Shown one piece after another: positions 16,161 to 23,397 of a stretch of DNA of 28,027 nucleotides. Position 1 is the first letter of the stretch, and each line of letters opens with the position of its first letter. The notes beneath the pieces were generated by a model that worked only from the letters and a program-made list of their open reading frames with translations, was not told the DNA's origin and did no database searches. Origin of the DNA: an uncultured Eubacteriales bacterium. GTDB lineage: Bacteria; Bacillota; Clostridia; HGM11514. The translations under genes were made by a program, and so were the position numbers. The stretch is from contig CABUMF010000024.1 in the NCBI GenBank assembly GCA_902492655.1, positions 1 through 28,027 on the forward strand. The letters run 5' to 3'.

Positions 16161-16203
16161 ACCACAAAAAACTATTGACTTTTAACCACAAAAGTGGTAA
16201 AAT
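16161..16203 (+). promoter_or_regulatory. Internal promoter of the aldolase-shell operon with CCACAAAAGTGG dyad
   Basis: TTGACT (16175-16180) and TAAAAT (16198-16203) are 17 bp apart. The spacer contains the perfect 12-bp palindrome CCACAAAAGTGG (16186-16197), and a further half-site CCACAAAA lies at 16162-16169 upstream of the -35 box. A protein on the palindrome would sit between the -35 and -10 boxes, so repression is the likely mode. The same 9-mer in reverse orientation occurs in the dehydratase promoter. Confidence 0.8.
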
Positions 16204-16236
16204 AAAAGTAAATCAAAGAAAAGGAGAATTTTAACC

Positions 16237-17049
16237 ATGGTATCTGAGTACGAAATCAAAAAACAAATTTGCGACATCGGCAAAAGAATATATGACAGAG
16301 GAATGGTTGCCGCAAATGATGGTAACATTTCGGTAAAAATTTCCGATAATGAATACCTTTGCACACCTACAGGCGTAAGTAAGGGATTTATGACTCCCGA
16401 GTATATTTGTAAGATTGACGGTCAGGGAAATGTTTTGCAGTCAAGCGGAAGCTTCAAGCCTTCCTCGGAAATCAAAATGCACCTTCGTGTTTATCAGCAC
16501 AGACCGGATGTAAAGTCTGTTGTACACGCTCATCCTATTTATGCAACAAGCTTTGCAATAGCAGGCATTCCGCTCACACAGCCTATTATGCCTGAAGCAG
16601 TTATTGCTCTCGGTTGCGTGCCGATTGCCGAATACGGCACACCTTCAACGGATGAAATTCCGGATGCGGTAGAAAAGTATCTTCCTTATTATGATGCTGT
16701 TCTTCTTGCAAATCACGGTGCACTCACATATTCCGATTCACTTCTTGCAGCTTATCACAAGATGGAATCCGTTGAGTTCTATGCAGAGCTTCTCTTTAAG
16801 TCAAGACAGCTCGGCGGACCTAAGGAATTCTCTAAGGAACAGCTTAAAAAGCTCTATGAAATCAGAAGAAAATTCGGTATGTCCGGTAAGCATCCCGCAA
16901 ATCTTTGCCCCAATAACAAGGACGGCAAAATGAATTGTCACCTTTGCGGAATCCCGGATTGTGCGGTTTCCGAAGATGAAAGCGGCGCTCCCAGCAGCGA
17001 CCTTGTAGCTGAAATAACCAAGAAGGTTATGGAAGCTCTCGGCAAATAA
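16237..17049 (+). CDS. Class II aldolase (fuculose/rhamnulose-phosphate type) with Cys-rich tail and targeting helix
   Basis: This 270-residue zinc aldolase is expected to split a 6-deoxy-ketose 1-phosphate into DHAP and lactaldehyde. The class II ligands and catalytic Glu are visible: Glu78 in P-S-S-E, His97 and His99 in V-H-A-H-P, and His160 in A-N-H-G. Beyond the usual domain there is a tail with four cysteines (224, 234, 237, 242), then a Ser/Glu-rich linker and a C-terminal amphipathic helix (residues about 255-270). That helix resembles microcompartment targeting peptides. It is first in the second transcription unit, with AAGGAG 10 nt before ATG. The aldolase is what points to a fucose/rhamnose-type compartment (GRM5-like). 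Fuculose versus rhamnulose substrate is not resolved. Confidence 0.88.
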   Translation: MVSEYEIKKQICDIGKRIYDRGMVAANDGNISVKISDNEYLCTPTGVSKGFMTPEYICKIDGQGNVLQSSGSFKPSSEIKMHLRVYQHRPDVKSVVHAHPIYATSFAIAGIPLTQPIMPEAVIALGCVPIAEYGTPSTDEIPDAVEKYLPYYDAVLLANHGALTYSDSLLAAYHKMESVEFYAELLFKSRQLGGPKEFSKEQLKKLYEIRRKFGMSGKHPANLCPNNKDGKMNCHLCGIPDCAVSEDESGAPSSDLVAEITKKVMEALGK

Positions 17050-17051
17050 TT

Positions 17052-17537
17052 ATGGACAGCAAGGAAATCAGTGCAATCGTAAGTGGCGTTTTAAGCGAGC
17101 TTTCCCACGAGAGACGCATGACGCTGGAGCTTGCGCATAGGCTTTCTGATGAGGTTAAGAAAAAGGCAAGGGAAATGGGCGTTAATGCCGTAGTTGCCAT
17201 CTCTAACGAAGCCGCAAGACCTGTTCTTGTTGAATGTATGGACGATTCGTTCATTGCAAGCTTTGATGTTGCACTTAAAAAGGCGTATACCGTTGTTGCT
17301 CTAAAGATGTCTACTATAGACTTAAAGCCGCTTGCAAATCCCGGAGGTTCGCTTTACGGGATACAGTTTACCAACGACAGCTCAATCATCGTTTTCGGCG
17401 GAGGCGATCCGCTGAAGGTCGGCGATAGGATAATCGGAGGTATAGGAGTTAGCGGCGGCACGGAGGAACAGGACACTGCTCTTTCTGCCTACGGTAAAAC
17501 GGTATTTGAATCAATAATTAAAAGAAAGGATGTTTGA
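17052..17537 (+). CDS. GlcG/HbpS/PduO-C-like protein
   Basis: This 161-residue protein matches the GlcG/HbpS (DUF336) family, also found as the C-terminal domain of PduO. Visible family features are a helix with L-E-L-A-H-R-L-S-D-E-V-K-K-K-A-R, then V-A-I-S-N-E-A, and a Gly-rich C-terminal part (I-I-G-G-I-G-V-S-G-G-T-E-E-Q-D). Its first ~18 residues form an amphipathic helix (S-A-I-V-S-G-V-L) like the other cargo targeting peptides here. It starts 2 nt after the aldolase. Relatives bind heme or flavin, but the role in microcompartments is not established. Confidence 0.83.
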   Translation: MDSKEISAIVSGVLSELSHERRMTLELAHRLSDEVKKKAREMGVNAVVAISNEAARPVLVECMDDSFIASFDVALKKAYTVVALKMSTIDLKPLANPGGSLYGIQFTNDSSIIVFGGGDPLKVGDRIIGGIGVSGGTEEQDTALSAYGKTVFESIIKRKDV

Positions 17538-17539
17538 CG

Positions 17540-18742
17540 ATGGAAAATGTTGATATTGAAAAAATAGTCAAACAGGTTATTGCAGGTATGCAGGGCGGAC
17601 AGGCTGCTCCTTCTCAGGCAAAAGCCTCGGGCGGCCCTATTCCGAAAACCGCTCGCGTTGCAATGCTCACATCGCTCGGACACTTTGATATAAAAGAGTA
17701 TCCTATCCCCGAGCTCGGCGATAACGATATTTTGGTCAAGGTTGAAGGCTGCGGTGTTTGCGGAACGGACGCTCATGAATTCAAGCGCGATCCCTTTGGG
17801 CTCATCCCGGTTGCTCTCGGTCACGAGGGTACGGGCGAGGTTGTCAAAATGGGCAAGAATGTCAAGCTTGACAGCGCCGGAAAGCCCCTTAATATCGGCG
17901 ATAAGGTTGTAACCTGTATGATATTTAAGGACGATCCCGAAATCACAATGTTCGACCTTAACAAGCAGAATGTCGGCGGTGCGGATGTCTACGGACTTCT
18001 CCCCGATGATGATGTTCACCTGAACGGGTGGTTTGCGGATTATCTCGTTGTCAGAGGCGGTTCTACAATATTTAATGTAAGTGACCTTGACCTGGATTCG
18101 AGAGTTCTTATCGAACCCTGCGCAGTGCTTGTTCATGCGGTTGAAAGAGCAAAAACCACAGGTATTTTGAGATTCAACAGCAGGGTGGTTGTTCAGGGAT
18201 GCGGACCTATCGGTCTTATCTGTATTGCGGTTCTTCGCACAATGGGTATCGAGAATATCGTTGCCGTTGACGGCGAAGAAAAGAGACTCTCTTTTGCAAA
18301 GCAGATGGGCGCAGGCAATACCGTAAACTTTAAAGATTACAAGGGAATTGAGGCTCTTACCGACGGGGTTAAGAATGCGCTTGGCGGACATCTTGCCGAT
18401 TATGCATTCCAGTGCACCGGTTCACCGGTAGCTCATTCCAACATCTATAAATTCATAAGAAACGGCGGCGGTCTTTGCGAGCTCGGCTTCTTCATCAACG
18501 GCGGCGATGCAACGATCAACCCCCATTTCGATATTTGCTCCAAGGAAATAACCACCGTAGGTTCATGGGTATATACTCTCCGTGATTACGCTACGACATT
18601 CGATTTCCTCAAGAGGGCAAAGGCAATCGGCCTTCCCATGGAAAAGCTGATTACCCATAAGTTCCCGCTTGAGCAAATTAATGAAGCTCTTGAAACCAAT
18701 CTTAAAATGGAAGGTCTTAAGATTGCAATTTATAACAAGTAA
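17540..18742 (+). CDS. Zinc-type (MDR) alcohol dehydrogenase with N-terminal targeting helix
   Basis: This 400-residue medium-chain dehydrogenase probably reduces lactaldehyde and/or propionaldehyde with NADH, recycling cofactor in the compartment. Catalytic zinc residues are recognisable: Cys74 in G-V-C-G-T-D, His95-Glu96 in L-G-H-E-G and a later E-P-C. The Rossmann motif G-C-G-P-I-G is near residue 216. The four-cysteine structural zinc lobe of typical MDR enzymes is absent. Residues 1-18 form an amphipathic helix, followed by a Gln/Ala/Ser/Gly linker to about residue 36, the arrangement of an encapsulation peptide. TTG 17534 is possible, but ATG 17540 has better spacing (9 nt) from AAAGGA. 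Most better-known compartments use an iron alcohol dehydrogenase (PduQ) instead. Confidence 0.88.
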   Translation: MENVDIEKIVKQVIAGMQGGQAAPSQAKASGGPIPKTARVAMLTSLGHFDIKEYPIPELGDNDILVKVEGCGVCGTDAHEFKRDPFGLIPVALGHEGTGEVVKMGKNVKLDSAGKPLNIGDKVVTCMIFKDDPEITMFDLNKQNVGGADVYGLLPDDDVHLNGWFADYLVVRGGSTIFNVSDLDLDSRVLIEPCAVLVHAVERAKTTGILRFNSRVVVQGCGPIGLICIAVLRTMGIENIVAVDGEEKRLSFAKQMGAGNTVNFKDYKGIEALTDGVKNALGGHLADYAFQCTGSPVAHSNIYKFIRNGGGLCELGFFINGGDATINPHFDICSKEITTVGSWVYTLRDYATTFDFLKRAKAIGLPMEKLITHKFPLEQINEALETNLKMEGLKIAIYNK

Positions 18743-18773
18743 ATAAAGTGAAATTATTTAGGAGGTAACAAAA

Positions 18774-19052
18774 ATGGCACAGGAAGCATTAGGAATGGTA
18801 GAAACAAGAGGTCTTGTTGCTGCAATCGAAGCAGCAGACGCAATGGTTAAGGCAGCAGAGGTTGTTCTTATCGGCACTGAAAAGATCGGTTCAGGTCTTG
18901 TAAGTGTTATGGTAAGAGGCGATGTAGGCGCAGTTAACGCAGCTACCGAAGTTGGCGGACAGGCTGCTTCAAAGCTCGGCGAACTCATCGCAGTACACGT
19001 TATTCCCAGACCTCACGCAGATGTTGAAAAAATTCTTCCGAAGCTTAACTAA
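18774..19052 (+). CDS. Microcompartment shell hexamer protein BMC-H (PduA/PduJ type), copy 1
   Basis: This 92-residue protein is a single BMC domain beginning A-L-G-M-V-E-T-R-G-L-V-A-A-I-E-A-A-D and carrying the pore loop K-I-G-S-G. It ends with H-V-I-P-R-P-H, the canonical PduA-like pattern, and should form the main hexameric facet tile. A strong AGGAGG precedes ATG by 9 nt, and an in-frame TAG lies just upstream, so the start is secure. It is followed by a close tandem copy (19148-19426), about four fifths identical by eye. Confidence 0.96.
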   Translation: MAQEALGMVETRGLVAAIEAADAMVKAAEVVLIGTEKIGSGLVSVMVRGDVGAVNAATEVGGQAASKLGELIAVHVIPRPHADVEKILPKLN

Positions 19053-19147
19053 GGTATTTAGCTATGGCAGGAAGAAAAAGAGCCGATACTACAACGGCGG
19101 AAATAAAAACAACTGAAATTGTTAATGAAGTTAAGGAGGAAACAAAA

Positions 19148-19426
19148 ATGGCACAGGAAGCATTGGGTATGGTAGAAACAAGAGGTCTTGTTGCAGCAAT
19201 CGAAGCAGCAGATTCTATGCTTAAGGCTGCTAACGTAACACTTATCGGTACCGAAAAAATCGGTTCAGGTCTTGTAAGTGTTATGGTAAGAGGCGATGTA
19301 GGTGCTGTTCAGGCTGCTGTTGAAGCAGGCAGAGCAAATGCTACAAGACTCGGTGAAATCATCGCTACACATGTAATTCCCAGACCACATGGTGACGTTG
19401 AGAAGATTTTGCCTTCACTTAAGTAA
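19148..19426 (+). CDS. Microcompartment shell hexamer protein BMC-H, copy 2, with possible 28-residue N-terminal extension
   Basis: The 92-residue core is a tandem paralogue of the preceding shell protein with the same K-I-G-S-G pore loop; differences cluster in the second half. ATG 19148 follows AAGGAGG by 8 nt, as in copy 1. The frame is also open upstream to ATG 19064, which has a weak AAGG 9 nt before it. Starting there would add 28 residues, charged and Thr/Glu/Lys-rich. In copy 1 the matching position holds a TAG stop, which here is AAG. The core start is preferred; the longer form may be a second product. Confidence 0.93.
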   Translation: MAQEALGMVETRGLVAAIEAADSMLKAANVTLIGTEKIGSGLVSVMVRGDVGAVQAAVEAGRANATRLGEIIATHVIPRPHGDVEKILPSLK

Positions 19427-19427
19427 T

Positions 19428-19473
19428 TTTACTATTAGGGGTCGGCTTTTTGCCGACCCCGGCATATAGTAAA
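19428..19473 (+). promoter_or_regulatory. Long intercistronic hairpin after the major shell genes
   Basis: GGGGTCGGC (19438-19446) and GCCGACCCC (19452-19460) form a perfect 9-bp stem with a TTTTT loop. Outside it TTTACTAT (19428-19435) pairs with ATAGTAAA (19466-19473) across small internal loops. No U-run follows, so full termination is unlikely. Placed directly after the abundant-tile genes and before the pentamer gene, it probably protects the 3' end of processed shell mRNA or causes partial attenuation. Confidence 0.75.
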
Positions 19474-19492
19474 TTCTGAAAGGACTGTTCTT

Positions 19493-19744
19493 ATGGTAAT
19501 CGGTAAAGTAGTAGGGAGCGTTGTTTCAACGCGTAAGAACACAAATTTAATAGGAAACAAATTTCTCATTATTGAACCCATAGAGGATATGGGTATCAGT
19601 AATAAGATAGTTGCTATAGATAATGTTGGTGCCGGTATAGGCGAGATTGTACTTGTTGCTACAGGCAGTGCGGCAAGGGTTGGGTGCGGTCAGAAGGACG
19701 CTCCGATTGACGCCGCTATTGTCGGAATTGTAGACGAACTGTAA
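19493..19744 (+). CDS. Microcompartment vertex protein BMC-P (EutN/CcmL/PduN type)
   Basis: This 83-residue protein matches the pentameric vertex family. It begins M-V-I-G-K-V-V-G-S-V-V-S-T-R-K, then has a strand ending in F-L-I-I-E-P, a D-N-V-G-A-G-I-G-E-I-V-L-V-A-T-G-S-A-A-R core, and P-I-D-A-A-I-V-G-I-V-D near the end. Pentamers close the twelve vertices of the shell. AAAGGA lies 10 nt before ATG. It is the only BMC-P gene in the window. Confidence 0.95.
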   Translation: MVIGKVVGSVVSTRKNTNLIGNKFLIIEPIEDMGISNKIVAIDNVGAGIGEIVLVATGSAARVGCGQKDAPIDAAIVGIVDEL

Positions 19745-19759
19745 AGGGATTGATTGCTA

Positions 19760-21068
19760 ATGGAATTGAAAGCATTATCGGATGTATTGAGAAATGCCGG
19801 TATTGTAGGTGCCGGCGGCGCGGGATTTCCGTCATACGCAAAGCTTGATATGCGCGCCGATACGATTATTCTCAACTGCGCAGAGTGCGAGCCGCTTTTT
19901 AAGCTTCACAGATCTCTGCTTGCAAAATTTGCTTTTGAAATTATGACCGCTCTTTCAGAGGTCAAGACGGCAGTTGCCGCTGACCGTGTGATTATTGCGG
20001 TTAAACCCTCTTACAAAGAGGCTATTGATGCTGTAAATTATCACATTCATTCCTTCCCGGGCTTTGAAGTTTGCGAGCTTAGCGAGTTTTACCCGGCAGG
20101 CGACGGGCAGAGTGGTTAAGCCCGGCGCACTGCCGATTACGGTGGGAACAACGGTTTATAATGTTGAAACCATGCTTAACGCATATTATGCATTAAAAAG
20201 CGGCAAGCCGGTTTCAAGTAAGTATCTTACGGTAGCGGGTGCGGTTAATAATCCGCTTACATTTGATGCACCTGTGGGTATGACCTTCAAGGAGCTTATT
20301 GCGCTTGCAGGAGGATACTCCGAACCCGATTGCGCAATTATAAACGGCGGTATTATGACCGGCTTTCTCGCTTCGGAATCGGATGTTGTCACAAAAACAA
20401 CCAACGCAATTCTTGTTCTTCCGAGAAACAGCTCCATAATTCAGAGAAGGCTGACGAAGACAACCATGAATGTAAAACGCACCATGAGTGCTTGCTGTCA
20501 GTGCCGCTCATGCACGGATCTTTGCTCAAGGCATCTTCTCGGGCATCCCATTCAGCCTCATCTTTTCATGAGAGCGGTTGCATTGGGTATGGAATCGGAT
20601 ATCGAAGCTGTGCTTAACAGCGCATATTGCTCCCAGTGCGGTATTTGCGAAATGTTCTCTTGCCCGCAGGGACTTTCTCCGAGGACGCTTATCGGCGTTG
20701 CAAAAGCGGAACTCAGGAAGGCTAAGGTTAAACTGCCTGAGCCTAAAATCATCCCTGTCAATAAGGATCGTGATTATAAGCTTCTTGCAATGTCAAGGCT
20801 TGTCGGCAGGCTCGGCGTTTCAAAATACGATGTGGAGGCTCCTATAACAGAGCTCCCAAAAATGCCGAAAACCGTCAAGATTATGCTGTCACAGCATATA
20901 GGCGTTCCTGCCAAAGCAACGGTTTCGGTAGGGGATAAGGTTAAGGTCGGCGATGTAATCGGCGAATTTACACCGGACAAGCTCGGAGTTCCCGTTCACG
21001 CATCAATTGACGGCGAGGTTTTGTCGGTGACAGACAGCTATATTGTTCTGAAAGGAGCTAACAAATAA
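19760..21068 (+). pseudogene. Frameshifted PduS/RnfC-like flavin and iron-sulfur reductase
   Basis: The N-terminal part (119 codons, 19760-20119) has the RnfC/PduS nucleotide-flavin start G-I-V-G-A-G-G-A-G-F-P, then N-C-A-E-C-E-P, and runs to Y-P-A-G-D before hitting TAA at 20117. The rest continues in the +1 frame from T-G-R-V-V-K-P-G (codon at 20103) through the SLBB region and two cysteine clusters (C-C-Q-C-R-S-C-x3-C and C-S-Q-C-G-I-C-x4-C) to TAA at 21066-21068. Family members have about eight residues between Y-P-A-G-D and T-G-R, so the defect fits a 26-nt deletion. Both sides are otherwise well preserved, so the break is recent or a sequence error. PduS normally passes electrons between cofactors inside and outside the compartment. 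Confidence 0.85.
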
Positions 21069-21616
21069 TGGGAAAAGCACTTGGTATGATTGAATATGTT
21101 TCGGTATCTCTCGGTGTTGCCGCCACCGATACTATGGTGAAGGCTGCCGAAGTGGATGTTATCGAAGCTCAGGTTGTATGTCCGGGTAAGTATATTACCC
21201 TTATTGAGGGCGAGCTCAGCGCCGTAAAGGCAGCTGTTGAAGCCGCTGTTAAAAATCATCCCGATAAGGTTATTGATAAATTTGTTCTGGGTAATCCGCA
21301 TGAATCCATTTTCCCTGCGATTTACGGGGCAAATGAGGTTAAAAACCCCAAGGCTCTCGGCATTTTGGAGACATATTCGGCTGCGTCTATCATAAGAGCG
21401 GCGGATATGGCTGCGAAAACCTCTATGGTTGATCTTATCGAAATGAGAATTGCAAAGGGTATGTGCGGTAAATCTTATATGTATCTTACGGGTGAGGTTG
21501 CTGCGGTGTCTGCCGCTATTGAACGCGCAAAAGCGGAGGTTATGGATTCTGCAATGTTTCTTGACAGCACGGTTATTGCAAGCCCTGACGAAAAGCTTTG
21601 GAAGAGTATATTATAA
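21068..21616 (+). CDS. Tandem-domain shell trimer protein BMC-T (PduT type)
   Basis: This 182-residue protein contains two BMC domains (about residues 1-85 and 93-182, each starting A-L-G-M/I-x-E). A cysteine at residue 38 sits in the first pore loop (V-C-P-G-K-Y), the position that holds a [4Fe-4S] cluster at the trimer centre in PduT. It may therefore carry electrons through the shell. The start overlaps the stop of the PduS-like gene as TAATG, which supports the two acting as partners. The first-domain pore cysteine is intact even though the partner gene is broken. Confidence 0.92.
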   Translation: MGKALGMIEYVSVSLGVAATDTMVKAAEVDVIEAQVVCPGKYITLIEGELSAVKAAVEAAVKNHPDKVIDKFVLGNPHESIFPAIYGANEVKNPKALGILETYSAASIIRAADMAAKTSMVDLIEMRIAKGMCGKSYMYLTGEVAAVSAAIERAKAEVMDSAMFLDSTVIASPDEKLWKSIL

Positions 21617-21633
21617 TATGAGAGGTGCTTATA

Positions 21634-23022
21634 ATGATTGATGAAAAATTGATAAGTCAGATTGTTGAAAATGTAATATCAAATATGAACGGTGATACTG
21701 TAAGCGTTGGCTCAAAGGGCGTATTTGATTCTATGACCGATGCGCTTGCGGCAGTTAAAAAGGCATATGCTCAATTTCGTTCTTACAGCGTGGCTCAGCG
21801 TGAAAAGATGATTTCAAATATCAGAAGACTGACGCTCGAGGAAGCCGAGGTTATGGCTAAAATGGGTGTCGAGGAAACAAAAATGGGCAGAGTTGCGGAT
21901 AAGATTATTAAGCATCAGCTCGTTGCAAACAAAACTCCGGGAACGGAGGATCTTAAGCCTCAGGTTATCACCGGGGACGACGGAATGACATTAATCGAAA
22001 TGGCTCCCTTCGGAATAATCGGCAGCATCACTCCTTCAACAAATCCGAGTGAGACGGTGCTTTGCAATTCCATGGGAATGATAGCAGGCGGAAACGCCGT
22101 TGTTTTCAATCACCACCCCCATGCTTGCAAAACCGCAAACTATGCGGTTGACCTTGTAAACAGAGCTGTTTTGGAAGCCGGAGGGCCTGAAAATCTTGTA
22201 GTTTCGGTTTCTAAGCCCACAATGGACACCTCAAAGGAAATGATGGAATGTCCCGATGTGAAAATGCTTGTTGCTACGGGTGGTCCGGGCGTTGTTCGTA
22301 CGCTTCTTTCTTCCGGTAAAAAGGCAATCGGCGCAGGTGCGGGCAACCCTCCCGTTATTGTTGACGATACGGTTGATGTCGTAAAGGCTGCCATTGATAT
22401 TGTAAACGGCGCAAGCTTTGATAACAACCTTCCCTGCATTGCCGAAAAAGAATGCTTTGCGTTCAATTCCATTGCGGATGAGCTCATTGATGCAATGACC
22501 AAAAACGGTGCATATCTTATCTCGGGTGCTCAGGTTGACAGGCTTTTGAGCTTTGCGCTCGTAAATAAGAACGGCAAGTATGTAATCAATAAGGACTGGG
22601 TTGGAAGAGACGCATCAAAATTCCTCAAGGAACTCGGAATTGACGCTGATCCAAGGCTTATCATCTGCGAGGTCCAGGAAAATCATCCTTTTGTTCAGAC
22701 GGAAATGATGATGCCTATTCTTCCTATAGTTAGGGTAAAGGATATTGATGAAGCTATCGAAATGGCTGTTAAGGCAGAGCACGGATGCCGCCATTCGGCA
22801 CATATTCATTCAAAGAATGTTGACAGACTCACACGCTTTGCAAGAGCTGTTGAAACTACAATATTTGTTAAGAACGCACCTTCCTATGCGGGAATCGGAG
22901 CAGGCGGAGAGGGATATACAACCTTCACGATTGCCGGACCTACGGGCGAGGGCTTAACTGCCGCACATTCCTTCACACGCTCAAGAAGATGCGTAATGGT
23001 TGACGGACTTCATATTGTATAA
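21634..23022 (+). CDS. pduP: CoA-acylating propionaldehyde dehydrogenase (PduP type)
   Basis: This 462-residue aldehyde dehydrogenase oxidises propionaldehyde with NAD and CoA to propionyl-CoA. The catalytic Cys268 lies in N-L-P-C-I-A-E-K, typical of PduP/EutE. Other visible family segments are I-T-P-S-T-N-P-S-E-T near 135 and the G-A-G-A-G-N-P-P stretch. The first ~18 residues (I-S-Q-I-V-E-N-V-I-S-N-M) form an amphipathic helix followed by a linker, a targeting peptide like that of known PduP. The frame opens at GTG 21625, but ATG 21634 is 8 nt after GAGAGG and is preferred. Its NADH must be reoxidised by the alcohol dehydrogenase. Confidence 0.94.
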   Translation: MIDEKLISQIVENVISNMNGDTVSVGSKGVFDSMTDALAAVKKAYAQFRSYSVAQREKMISNIRRLTLEEAEVMAKMGVEETKMGRVADKIIKHQLVANKTPGTEDLKPQVITGDDGMTLIEMAPFGIIGSITPSTNPSETVLCNSMGMIAGGNAVVFNHHPHACKTANYAVDLVNRAVLEAGGPENLVVSVSKPTMDTSKEMMECPDVKMLVATGGPGVVRTLLSSGKKAIGAGAGNPPVIVDDTVDVVKAAIDIVNGASFDNNLPCIAEKECFAFNSIADELIDAMTKNGAYLISGAQVDRLLSFALVNKNGKYVINKDWVGRDASKFLKELGIDADPRLIICEVQENHPFVQTEMMMPILPIVRVKDIDEAIEMAVKAEHGCRHSAHIHSKNVDRLTRFARAVETTIFVKNAPSYAGIGAGGEGYTTFTIAGPTGEGLTAAHSFTRSRRCVMVDGLHIV

Positions 23023-23040
23023 ACTTAAGGGGACAAAACT

Positions 23041-23397
23041 ATGAAAGCATTGGGAATGATTGAGGTTTACAGCTTTTCTCATGCGGTTTGCGTTGCAGAC
23101 CTTGCGGCTAAGACTGCGGATGTTGAGATTATAGCATTTGACAGAAATCGTCCGTTTGCACCCGGAGCTCCGGCGCCTCTTATCATGGAGGTTAAGATGA
23201 CCGGCGAGGTTGCGGCGGTAAGAGCGGCGTTGGATGCGGCTGTGGAATACTCAAAATCCAAGGGTAAATATATTGTTCATCACATAATTCCCAATCCCGG
23301 TCCGGGGGTTGAGAAGATGGCATACCTTATTGATATAAATAAGGATAAGTTCAACAAAAAGCTTCCCAAGAGCTTTTTTAAGGAGGATGAGGCGTGA
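23041..23397 (+). CDS. BMC-H shell protein with enlarged pore loop and C-terminal tail
   Basis: This 118-residue protein starts A-L-G-M-I-E-V-Y-S-F and has a single BMC domain. Between the second strand and the M-T-G-E-V-A-A-V helix start, the pore region is about eight residues longer than in the PduA-like copies and reads R-P-F-A-P-G-A-P-A-P instead of K-I-G-S-G. After the usual H-H-I-I-P-N-P segment there is a charged tail of ~25 residues. It may form a hexamer with an unusual pore or a specialised facet. The stop overlaps the next start as TGATG. AAGGGG precedes the ATG. Confidence 0.9.
   Translation: MKALGMIEVYSFSHAVCVADLAAKTADVEIIAFDRNRPFAPGAPAPLIMEVKMTGEVAAVRAALDAAVEYSKSKGKYIVHHIIPNPGPGVEKMAYLIDINKDKFNKKLPKSFFKEDEA

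Noticed and set aside
17489..18391. A 300-codon open frame on the minus strand
   Set aside because: It is antisense to the alcohol dehydrogenase, has no recognisable domain and no Shine-Dalgarno or operon context.
19438..19460. Hairpin after shell gene copy 2 as a normal terminator
   Set aside because: No U-tract follows the stem, and the vertex gene downstream has no promoter visible in the short gap.
20080..20125. Programmed ribosomal frameshift in the PduS-like gene
   Set aside because: No slippery heptamer is present, and a frameshift alone would not restore the eight missing residues.
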